Source of the DNA: JABDBE01 sp963832245
GTDB lineage: Bacteria > Acidobacteriota > Terriglobia > Terriglobales > Acidobacteriaceae
Assembly: GCA_963832245.1 (NCBI GenBank)
Contig: CAWHTG010000002.1
Location: forward strand, 1,275,266-1,339,265
Direction of reading: 5' to 3'
DNA length: 64,000 nt
This document shows positions 53,571 through 61,250 of this stretch, piece by piece. The translations under genes and the position numbers were made by a program. The notes beneath the pieces were generated by a model. The model saw only the letters and a program-made list of their open reading frames with translations, was not told the DNA's origin and did no database searches. Each line of letters starts with the position of its first letter. The stretch's first letter is position 1.

Positions 53571-55145
53571 TCACAGGGGAATCAGCCCGTGCTTCTTGGC
53601 CGGACGAAGTTCGCGCTTCGTGTGCAGGGCCTCCAAGGCCCGGCACAGGTATCGCCTGGTCTCGGAAGGCTCGATCACGTCATCCACGAACCGGCGACCA
53701 GCGGACACATAGGGATTGGCGAACGTGCTGCGATAGAGTTCGATCAGCTCATCCCGCCGTTGCCCTTTGTCTTCGGCGTCGTCGATTTCATGGCGAAACA
53801 CGATTTCCGCAGCGCCTTCGGCCCCCATAACTGCGATTTCCGCCGTCGGCCAGGCCACCACCCGGTCCGCCCCCAGGTTCTTACAACACATGCCGATGTA
53901 AGCTCCGCCGTATGCTTTGCGTATAACGACCGTTATCTTTGGTACGGTTGCCGCGGAGTAGGCGAAAAGGATTTTTGCTCCGTGTCGAATGATGCCGCCG
54001 TACTCTTGCTCGACTCCGGGCAGAAACCCGGGCACATCGACAAAAGTCAGCAACGGGATATTGAAGGCATTGCAGAACCGAATGAAGCGGGCCATTTTAT
54101 CGGATGCGTCGATGTCGAGCGCCCCAGCGAGTACGCACGGTTGATTGGCGATGATCCCCGCCGTGCGCCCCTGCAAGCGCCCGAAACCGATCACTACATT
54201 CTGGGCAAACCCTGGCTGGATTTCGAAGAAGTCGTGATGGTCGAGCACACGCCTGAGCACAGTACGGATGTCGTAAGCAACTTTTGGTTCCGCCGGTAAC
54301 AAATCATTGAGCGCAAGATCGTCTTCCAAGTCCAGGTTGTAGGCCAGGCGGGGCGGGTCCTCTAGGTTGTTCGAGGGCAGGAAGGCGAGCAGACGGCGGG
54401 CCAGAGCAAGCGCTCCCTCGTCGTCCTCGGCGATGAGGTGAACGACTCCGGAGCGATTCATCTGGGCTGCTGGCCCACCCAAATCGTCCGCTGTCACAGT
54501 CTCGCCCGTCACCTGCTTGATGACCGAGGGACCGGTGATGAACATCTGTGCCCGCCTTGTTTGAATGATGAAGTCGGTCAGCGCCGGACTGTAGGCTGCG
54601 CCGCCGGCGCAGGGTCCACAGATGATGGAAATCTGCGGTACCGATCCGGAGAGCATCACGTTGTTGTAGAACACACTACCGTAGCCCGCCAGGCTGTCGA
54701 TGCCTTCCTGAACACGCGCTCCGCCGGAATCGTTCACGAAGATGAACGGGCTACCCGTCTTCATGGAAAGCTTCATCATCTCGGTGATCTTGGCGCAATG
54801 CACCTCCCCGGCTGCGCCACCGGCTACCGTGAAATCCTGGCAGGCCAGATGGACCAAGCGGCCATCAATCGTCGCGCATCCGGTAACCACACCATCGGCG
54901 GGGAGATCTTTGTCAGCCATGCCAAAATACGTGGCTCGGTGCTTGGCGAAGTGACCGATCTCCTGGAAGCTTTCGCGGTCGACCAGTTCGTCGATGCGTT
55001 CCCGGGCGGAGAGCTTGCCCGCCGCGTGCTGCTTCTCAATGCGCTGTGGGCCGCCACCCTCCTTAATCTTGGCGCGCTTTTCGCGAAGTTCGGCAGTCCG
55101 CTCTTTCATGGTTGCGTTAGCCGGTTTGAGTGTTGGTGTCGCCAT
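53571..55145 (-). CDS. Methylmalonyl/propionyl-CoA carboxyltransferase subunit (12S/PccB-like)
   Basis: A 524-residue crotonase-fold carboxyltransferase with two homologous halves. Acyl-CoA- and carboxyl-binding elements are visible: SGGARVQEGIDSLAGYGSVFYNNVMLSG (N-half oxyanion region), CGPCAGGAAYSPALTDF, ETVTADDLGGP, and FVDVPGFLPGVEQEYGGIIRHGAKILFAYS and IRKAYGGAYIGMC in the C half. This is the 12S/PccB family, which moves CO2 between carboxybiotin and propionyl-CoA. The gene lies between the 5S-like gene and the small accessory gene. Start ATG has GGGAGG six bases upstream; a hairpin lies just before it (55162-55196). Confidence 0.95.
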   Translation of the reverse strand: MATPTLKPANATMKERTAELREKRAKIKEGGGPQRIEKQHAAGKLSARERIDELVDRESFQEIGHFAKHRATYFGMADKDLPADGVVTGCATIDGRLVHLACQDFTVAGGAAGEVHCAKITEMMKLSMKTGSPFIFVNDSGGARVQEGIDSLAGYGSVFYNNVMLSGSVPQISIICGPCAGGAAYSPALTDFIIQTRRAQMFITGPSVIKQVTGETVTADDLGGPAAQMNRSGVVHLIAEDDEGALALARRLLAFLPSNNLEDPPRLAYNLDLEDDLALNDLLPAEPKVAYDIRTVLRRVLDHHDFFEIQPGFAQNVVIGFGRLQGRTAGIIANQPCVLAGALDIDASDKMARFIRFCNAFNIPLLTFVDVPGFLPGVEQEYGGIIRHGAKILFAYSAATVPKITVVIRKAYGGAYIGMCCKNLGADRVVAWPTAEIAVMGAEGAAEIVFRHEIDDAEDKGQRRDELIELYRSTFANPYVSAGRRFVDDVIEPSETRRYLCRALEALHTKRELRPAKKHGLIPL

Positions 55146-55161
55146 GTCGGACCTCCCTGGC

Positions 55162-55196
55162 GGGGTCAGAAATCTGAAAACGCTGGGTCTGACCCC
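55162..55196. repeat. REP-like hairpin between 5S- and 12S-like genes
   Basis: GGGGTCAGA (55162-55170) and TCTGACCCC (55188-55196) form a perfect 9-bp stem with a 17-base loop. GGGTCTGACCCCGTTTTC is a common REP-type unit near RAYT transposase targets. In this operon it could also stabilise or process the message. Confidence 0.6.
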
Positions 55197-55200
55197 GTTT

Positions 55201-56694
55201 TCACTGCGCCGCTGTCACTGTGACTTTGTGCTCCTCACCCTTAACCCTGACGATGTAGCTCCGGGATCCTGGCCTGGCTTTGCCGCCCGCACTCTCCAAG
55301 GGCGCCGGTTCAGGGCCAGCTTCAGGGTCAATCGATTCCTTGCCAACGTTTTTCGGCCCTGCCGCCCGAGTCCGGAAAAACTGCGCTGCCGCCTTGGGAA
55401 ACATGGCGTAAGTCAAAACATCTTCGTCGCTACCATTGCAGCCGAGCGTCATGGCCTCGCTTCGCCGCCGCTCCCACGATGGCTCAAGCAAGTCGGCCGG
55501 ACGGCAAGTGATGGCGGGTTTATTCGCGCGGACAGTTGCCTTGGCAACCACCTCCGAGTCCTTTTCTCCCAAGGTTGCGCCGTAATAGCCGAGCATCAAG
55601 TCGGCAAACTCACTGGTGATCACTTTATATTTGCCTTGCAGAACATTAAACATTGCCTGGGTGCCGAGGATTTCACTTGCCGGACGCGCTAGCGCAGGAT
55701 ATCCGGCGTCGCGGCGGACGTTCTGGATTTCCGCCAACACCTCGTCCAGCAAATGAGGTGTGCCCTGGCCCTTCAGCAGATATTCCATGTTCAAGATGAG
55801 CGCGGCCGGTATCTGGTGCTGGAAAATCTCCGTCTCAACACCGATCGGCTGCTTGATGAATTCGTAGTAATGTGGACGGACGTTGGCAATATGCTGTTTG
55901 ATGCTGTGCAGCCTCTCAATGTTCAGACGCGATTCGTAACCGGTCCCTTCCAGCATGGCAACTACGCTCTCGGTGGGATTGTGCCCGCGGCCTAGCGCTA
56001 AAGAGCTGATCGCTGTGTCCACAATGTCGCATCCCGCCTCAATTGCTTTCATCAGCGAAACCATGGTCACGCCCGTCGTCGAATGAGTGTGGACGCTGAC
56101 CAGCGTGTCGCTTCCGCACTTCTGCTTGATCCGCTTGACCAGGTCGTAGGCCGCCTGTGGCCTAAGCAGACCGTCAACATCCTGCACGCAGATGGAATCG
56201 CAACCCATTTCCTTGATCTGCTGCGCTATGTTCACGAACACCGGGATGGTATGCACCGGACTAGGCCCGTAACAGATTGCGCCCTGTGCATGCTTGCCAG
56301 CCTTCTTCACGGCCTCAACGCTGGCTTTCATGTTTCGAACGTCATTCAGTGCGTCGAAGATGCGGAAGACATCGATACCATTCAGCGCCGCCTTCTCGAC
56401 AAAGCGGCTGACGATAGAGTCATCAAAATTTCGATGGCCAACCAGGTTCTGTCCGCGCAGCAGCATTTGCAGTCTGGACTTGGGGAGCAGCCTGCGGTAA
56501 GTCCGCAGCCTCTCCCAGGGGTCTTCATTGAGAAAGCGTATGCAGGAATTGAATGCCATCCCACCCCAACACTCCACCGACCAATAGCCCGCGTTGTCCA
56601 GTTCTTCACACACAGGGACCACATCTTCAATGGCCATGCTGGTTTCCAGGAGGCTCTGTTGCGCCTCTCTCAGCAGCAACTCGGTGATTTCCAC
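55201..56694 (-). CDS. Transcarboxylase 5S-like / OadA-like subunit with altered metal site
   Basis: A 497-residue protein aligning end to end with the 5S subunit of propionibacterial transcarboxylase: AGYWSVECWGG, FLNEDPWERLRTYR, LLRGQNLVGHR, FDALNDVRN, KKAGKHAQG. The C-terminal part has EFADLMLGYYGA and SDEDVLTYAMFP. By position (constant offset of 13), the 5S metal ligands become E10 (Asp23), Q171 (carbamylated Lys184), H202 and H204 (His215, His217). Two histidines are kept, but the Asp and the carbamylated Lys are lost, and RDAHQSL is REAQQSL. The nucleotide codons (GAG, CAG) are clear. So the pyruvate/oxaloacetate carboxyltransfer chemistry may be lost or changed. First gene of the operon; start GTG, with the best ribosome site far upstream. 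Confidence 0.9.
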   Translation of the reverse strand: MEITELLLREAQQSLLETSMAIEDVVPVCEELDNAGYWSVECWGGMAFNSCIRFLNEDPWERLRTYRRLLPKSRLQMLLRGQNLVGHRNFDDSIVSRFVEKAALNGIDVFRIFDALNDVRNMKASVEAVKKAGKHAQGAICYGPSPVHTIPVFVNIAQQIKEMGCDSICVQDVDGLLRPQAAYDLVKRIKQKCGSDTLVSVHTHSTTGVTMVSLMKAIEAGCDIVDTAISSLALGRGHNPTESVVAMLEGTGYESRLNIERLHSIKQHIANVRPHYYEFIKQPIGVETEIFQHQIPAALILNMEYLLKGQGTPHLLDEVLAEIQNVRRDAGYPALARPASEILGTQAMFNVLQGKYKVITSEFADLMLGYYGATLGEKDSEVVAKATVRANKPAITCRPADLLEPSWERRRSEAMTLGCNGSDEDVLTYAMFPKAAAQFFRTRAAGPKNVGKESIDPEAGPEPAPLESAGGKARPGSRSYIVRVKGEEHKVTVTAAQ

Positions 56695-57071
56695 GGTGCG
56701 TGCGATGTGACGCTCCTTCGCAACAATTCTGAAGATACCTAGCTACAAAAATTCCCGCCCCGAATGAAATCAGATCCAAGAAATTCTTAACTTGAGATCG
56801 CAGTCAACGTTTATAGCGCGATGGCGGAGCAAACACTGTTCTATTTCGCTCACTCCTGGCAAATAGCGTCAACGCTGGACCTGCCATGGTCAAATTCGAC
56901 GCTCGCGGCGCCTCCACGAAAAATCGACTTTGTGAGCAGAACTGCACAGCTTTCGTATTGAAGTGGACAGACAATGTACACCGCCACGATTCAACGTGAT
57001 CATCGAGGGCCTAGACCACTGCGACAAGTTGATCCCCGCTCCCGCACGATGAAATCTAGAACAGGAGAACC
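56695..57071. other. Divergent promoter region, 5S-like and aldehyde dehydrogenase genes
   Basis: About 377 bases that must hold both promoters. No palindrome or conserved element stood out; TTGAGA-like and TATAG-like hexamers are present but not well spaced. Confidence 0.3.
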
Positions 57072-58454
57072 ATGGCCTACCAAAGCGTTAACCCTTATGA
57101 CGGCAAGATCCTGAAGACGTTCGAGGAACTCACCGACAAGCAGCTTGAGAAGGCGCTTGCAACCGCCGCCACCTGCTTCGAGAGCTGGCGGCACACGACT
57201 TTTGCGGAGCGGGCGGCCGTAGTCGCGAAAGCGTCCGCTATCATGCGCGCTCGCATCGACGAGTTCGCTCGCCCGGTGACGCTCGAGATGGGCAAGCTCA
57301 TTGACCAAGCCCGCGGAGAAGTCATGCTCAGCGCGGACATCATCGACTACTATGCCAAGAACGCCGAGCGCTTCCTCGCACCAGAACACCTCAAGCCGAG
57401 TTCGGGCGAAGCCGATGTCGAAAGCAGCCCATTCGGCGTGCTCTTCGGCGTCCAGCCCTGGAACTTTCCCTACTACCAGCTAGCGCGCTTTGCCGCACCC
57501 AACCTGATGGCGGGCAATGTCGTGATGGTGAAACACGCCGGGTGCGTTCCGCAGTGCGCGATTGCCTTTGAGAAGCTGTGGATGGAGGCGGGCGCGCCAG
57601 TGGGCGCTTATACCAACTTGCTGATCTCGCATGATCAGGTAAACCGCGTGATCGACGATCCCCGGATCAAAGGCGTGGCATTGACAGGTAGTGTGGAAGC
57701 CGGAAAAAGCGTTGCTGGGCGAGCTGGACACAACCTTAAGAAGTCGACGATGGAACTTGGCGGCAGCGACGCCTTCATCGTGCTTGAGGATGCCGACCTC
57801 GATCAAACCGTCAAGTGGGCGGTCTGGGGCAAGATGAACAATACGGGCCAGTGCTGCGTCGCGGCGAAGCGCTTCATCGTGGTCGAAGAGTTGGCCGACC
57901 GCTTTCTCGGCAAGTTCCAAACCGCTCTGGCGGCGCTCAAGCCAGGAGACCCGATGGACGAGACAACGACCCTCGGGCCTCTGTCCACGGAAGCGGCCCT
58001 GGTACAACTGCTTGCCCAAGTCGAAGGAGCCGTGGCCGGGGGCGCCAAGCTGGTGATGGGCGGAAAACGCATTGACCGACCGGGTGCGTTCATGCAGGCG
58101 ACAATTCTTACGAATATCAAGCCCGGCAATCCCGCCTTTAGGGAGGAATTCTTCGGGCCGGTCGCCCTTTTCTTTCGAGTCAAGAACGAGGACGAGGCGG
58201 TCGCCCTTGCCAACGACTCGGATTTCGGATTGGGGGGCTCGGTCTTCACCAAGGACATTGCGCGCGGCAAACGCGTGGCGAGCCGCGTCGACACTGGCAT
58301 GATGTTTGTCAATCATCCAACCTGGACCAAACCGGATTTGCCTTTCGGCGGGATCAAGGACTCCGGCTACGGGCGCGAGCTCAGCAGCATGGGCATCCAG
58401 GAGTTTGTCAACAAAAAGCTGGTTTGCGTCGAAGCGATCGACGCGCCGGTATAA
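57072..58454 (+). CDS. NAD(P)-dependent succinate-semialdehyde dehydrogenase family protein
   Basis: A 460-residue aldehyde dehydrogenase. Landmarks are VQPWNFPYYQLARFAAPNLMAGNVVMVKHA (cofactor and substrate entry), TGSVEAGKSVAGRAG, the general base Glu228 in TMELGGSDAF, and the catalytic Cys262 in NTGQCCVAAKR. Later come EEFFGPVA and PFGGIKDSGYGRELS. These best fit the GabD/YneI subgroup, which oxidises succinate semialdehyde or related short aldehydes to acids. AGGAG lies seven bases before the ATG. It is divergent from the transcarboxylase operon and is followed by a zinc alcohol dehydrogenase gene, so aldehyde/alcohol interconversion is the likely theme; exact substrate unknown. Confidence 0.92.
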   Translation: MAYQSVNPYDGKILKTFEELTDKQLEKALATAATCFESWRHTTFAERAAVVAKASAIMRARIDEFARPVTLEMGKLIDQARGEVMLSADIIDYYAKNAERFLAPEHLKPSSGEADVESSPFGVLFGVQPWNFPYYQLARFAAPNLMAGNVVMVKHAGCVPQCAIAFEKLWMEAGAPVGAYTNLLISHDQVNRVIDDPRIKGVALTGSVEAGKSVAGRAGHNLKKSTMELGGSDAFIVLEDADLDQTVKWAVWGKMNNTGQCCVAAKRFIVVEELADRFLGKFQTALAALKPGDPMDETTTLGPLSTEAALVQLLAQVEGAVAGGAKLVMGGKRIDRPGAFMQATILTNIKPGNPAFREEFFGPVALFFRVKNEDEAVALANDSDFGLGGSVFTKDIARGKRVASRVDTGMMFVNHPTWTKPDLPFGGIKDSGYGRELSSMGIQEFVNKKLVCVEAIDAPV

Positions 58455-58613
58455 GCATCGGCTACCAGGTCCGGTGGCTGATCGGCACTTACATAGGGTG
58501 GGCCCCCCTTGGGCTAAGAGGATGGGGAGCGGCTGATGTTGTCTACCGCTTCTTCGAGCAGCGGTTAAGCAGCCGCTGTCGACCGTTTTCGACTTGGAAA
58601 AGAGGAGTTACAT

Positions 58614-59726
58614 ATGACAGTCAAAATGAACGCCGCAGTGATGGATCAGCCTGTTTCCTCAACGCGTCAGCAATGGGACATCTCGCCTTCCAAGGCGGGC
58701 CAGATGAACGTCGCAGTGGTCGAGCAATTTGGAAGGCCCTTGCTGCTTCAGGAATGGGACATCCCCTCTCCCGGGACGGGCCAGATCCTGATCAAAACCG
58801 AGGCCTGCGGCGTATGCCACACCGATCTCCATGCCGCGCATGGCGACTGGCCGGTCAAGCCCACGCTTCCCTTTATTCCTGGCCATGAGGCTATCGGGCT
58901 AGTCGCCGCCGTCGGCTCGGGAGTGACCATCGTTAAGGAGGGCGACCGGGTCGGAGTGCCCTGGCTTTATTCGGCATGTGGTCATTGCGAATATTGCTTG
59001 AAGGGCTGGGAAACCGTCTGCGGCGAGGCGCAGTTTGGCGGGTACACCATGAACGGCGGCTTTGCCGAGTACATCCTCGCGGATCCAAACTACGTTGCCC
59101 ATGTGCCTGCCGGACTCGCGGCTGTGGATGCAGCGCCGCTGATCTGCGCGGGCGTCACGACTTACAAGGCGATTAAGGAAAGCGGAGCGAAGCCCGGCGA
59201 ATGGATGGCCATCTCCGGCGCCGGCGGACTGGGGCATCTGGCGATCCAATATGCCAAGGCCATGGGACTGTTCGTATGCGCCATCGACATCGATGACGGC
59301 AAGCTGGCCCATGCCAAGCAGGTTGGCGCCGATATGGCGATCAACGCCAAGACCAGCGATCCGGCGGCCACCTTGAAGAAGGAAACTGGCGGCGGAGCTC
59401 ATGGGGTTCTGATTACGGCGCCCTCGCTCCCCGCATTCAAGCAGGGAGTTGGCATGACAAGGAAGCGGGGGACTTGCGTGTTGGTCGGGTTGCCTCCAGG
59501 CGAGTTCCCGGTTCCACTCTTCGATGTGGTGGCGAACTGCATCACCATCCGAGGTTCATTCGTCGGAACGCGCCAGGATATGGCCGAAGCACTCGCCTTT
59601 GCCGCAGCAGGCAAGGTCAGGGCCGATATCGAGCTCCAGCCTTTGTCTTCGATCAACCAAGTCTTCGACCGGCTCCAGCATGGCCAGGTGGCGTCACGCG
59701 TAGTGCTCGACTTCGCGGGGGGCTGA
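58614..59726 (+). CDS. Zinc-dependent alcohol dehydrogenase with duplicated N-terminus
   Basis: A 370-residue medium-chain dehydrogenase of the AdhP type. Catalytic zinc ligands are in ACGVCHTDLHAAHG and PGHEAIG, and the structural zinc cysteines in SACGHCEYCLKGWETVC. The Rossmann nucleotide loop is ISGAGGLGHLAIQYAKAMG with the cofactor Asp in AIDIDD (NAD). The first 57 residues are odd: MNAAVMDQ...QQWDISPSKAGQ (5-30) is repeated as MNVAVVEQ...QEWDIPSPGTGQ (31-57), a tandem duplication of the opening strand. Only the second copy aligns with the family. RBS GAGGAGTTACAT. It follows the aldehyde dehydrogenase gene by 160 bases. Confidence 0.92.
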   Translation: MTVKMNAAVMDQPVSSTRQQWDISPSKAGQMNVAVVEQFGRPLLLQEWDIPSPGTGQILIKTEACGVCHTDLHAAHGDWPVKPTLPFIPGHEAIGLVAAVGSGVTIVKEGDRVGVPWLYSACGHCEYCLKGWETVCGEAQFGGYTMNGGFAEYILADPNYVAHVPAGLAAVDAAPLICAGVTTYKAIKESGAKPGEWMAISGAGGLGHLAIQYAKAMGLFVCAIDIDDGKLAHAKQVGADMAINAKTSDPAATLKKETGGGAHGVLITAPSLPAFKQGVGMTRKRGTCVLVGLPPGEFPVPLFDVVANCITIRGSFVGTRQDMAEALAFAAAGKVRADIELQPLSSINQVFDRLQHGQVASRVVLDFAGG

Positions 59727-59988
59727 AGCGAAATACCAGCGCTCGGGGATGCTCGACCGATCTTGGATCATGGCGGTGAAGCCATCGGCAATCTTGGAAT
59801 ACGCCGCCACTATGCTTCGGCAGGGGCATCCCGGAGTGAGCAATTCTGAGCAGACCCGCCGCCGCCGCGAATGATTCAATGTTCGCGGCTGAAAAAACCC
59901 GACCCACACGGTCAACCATTCGGGCCCCCAAATGGAGACCCGATTTCTCTAATAACGTTCTCTTGCCGATCCTCTCAGGAGTTAGGCC

Positions 59989-61191
59989 ATGGCCTTCATC
60001 GAAGATGTTGTCATCGTATCGGCAGTACGCACGCCGATTGGGAAATTTCAGGGCTCGCTTTCCGATTTAGGCGCTCCGCAACTGGGCGCCATCGTCGTGC
60101 GCGAGGCCGTCCGGCGCGCCGGCATCGATCCCAACACCGTCGATGAATGCATCATGGGTAACGTCATTTCCGCTGGATTGGGCCAGAACCCGGCGCGCCA
60201 GGCTGCTCTTGGCGGCGGACTCTCCGACAGCGTCAGCGCCCTGACCATTAACAAAGTCTGCGGCTCGGGATTGAAGGCGGTCGCGCTCGGCCAGCAAGCT
60301 ATCCAGACGGGGAACTCGCAGTTCGTTGTGGCCGGCGGCATGGAGAGCATGACCAATGCTCCCTATCTTCTGCAAACTGCGCGGAAGGGATTCCGCCTGG
60401 GCGATCGAAAGGTGGTCGACTCGATGGTGCACGATGGCCTGTGGGACATTTTCAACGACTACCACATGGGCAACACTGCCGAGAATGTCGCCGAGAAGTA
60501 CCAGATCACCCGCGAGGAGCAGGATGAATATGCCCTCAACTCGCATCGCAAAGCGGTGAGCGCGATGAATGAGTGCCGCTTCAAAGATCAGATCATTCCC
60601 GTCGAACTGCCGTCGAAGAAGAAAGGCGTACCTCCGGGTTTGTTCAGCAAGGATGAGTCGCCGCGCCCGGACTCGACCATTGAGCTTTTGCGCAGTCTGA
60701 AGCCGGCCTTCAAGAAAGACGGCACGGTGACCGCGGGCAACGCGCCAGGCGTCACCGACGGCGCATCGGCTCTTGTACTCATGTCGGCAGCGAAGGCAAA
60801 TGAGCTCGGGCTGAAGCCGATGGCGCGTATTGTCGCGCAGGCCAGCAGTGGCATTGCTCCCGCGTGGATCATGATGGCCCCGGTTGAGACTGTGCATCGG
60901 CTCTGGAAGAAGACAGGATGGAAGAACGAAGATGTTGACCTTTACGAAATCAACGAGGCCTTCTCCGTGGCGGCGATCGGGGTCACGCGTGAACTCGGAC
61001 TCGATCTCAACAAAGTTAACGTGAACGGCGGTGCGGTCGCCCTCGGACATCCTATCGGCGCTAGCGGCGCGCGAATACTTACCACTTTGCTTTACGCGAT
61101 GATCCAGCGCGACGTGCACAAAGGCATCGCGGCGCTTTGCCTCGGCGGCGGCAATGCGATGGGCTTGGCGGTGGAGCGGTACGCATCATAA
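59989..61191 (+). CDS. Acetyl-CoA acetyltransferase (thiolase)
   Basis: A 400-residue thiolase II. The nucleophile is Cys91 (NKVCGSGLKA), with His354 (ALGHPIGASGA) and Cys384 (CLGGGNAMG) completing the active site; EINEAFSVAAIG supplies the Asn-Glu-Ala-Phe motif. It forms or cleaves acetoacetyl-CoA. In a genome with PHA genes this is the likely PhaA-type supply enzyme or a beta-oxidation/butyrate step. CAGGAG seven bases before the ATG. It lies 60 bases upstream of the acyl-CoA synthetase/GNAT gene, the two probably forming one transcript. Confidence 0.94.
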   Translation: MAFIEDVVIVSAVRTPIGKFQGSLSDLGAPQLGAIVVREAVRRAGIDPNTVDECIMGNVISAGLGQNPARQAALGGGLSDSVSALTINKVCGSGLKAVALGQQAIQTGNSQFVVAGGMESMTNAPYLLQTARKGFRLGDRKVVDSMVHDGLWDIFNDYHMGNTAENVAEKYQITREEQDEYALNSHRKAVSAMNECRFKDQIIPVELPSKKKGVPPGLFSKDESPRPDSTIELLRSLKPAFKKDGTVTAGNAPGVTDGASALVLMSAAKANELGLKPMARIVAQASSGIAPAWIMMAPVETVHRLWKKTGWKNEDVDLYEINEAFSVAAIGVTRELGLDLNKVNVNGGAVALGHPIGASGARILTTLLYAMIQRDVHKGIAALCLGGGNAMGLAVERYAS

Positions 61192-61250
61192 CTCTGGTAC
61201 CTGAGCTCGCTCGCGCCCGTTTGGGCAGGCGAGCTAAAAGGGTTCACTTT

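Noticed and set aside
60067..61119. Long reverse-strand frame over the thiolase gene
   Set aside because: Shadow frame produced by the codon bias of the thiolase gene, which has all active-site motifs.
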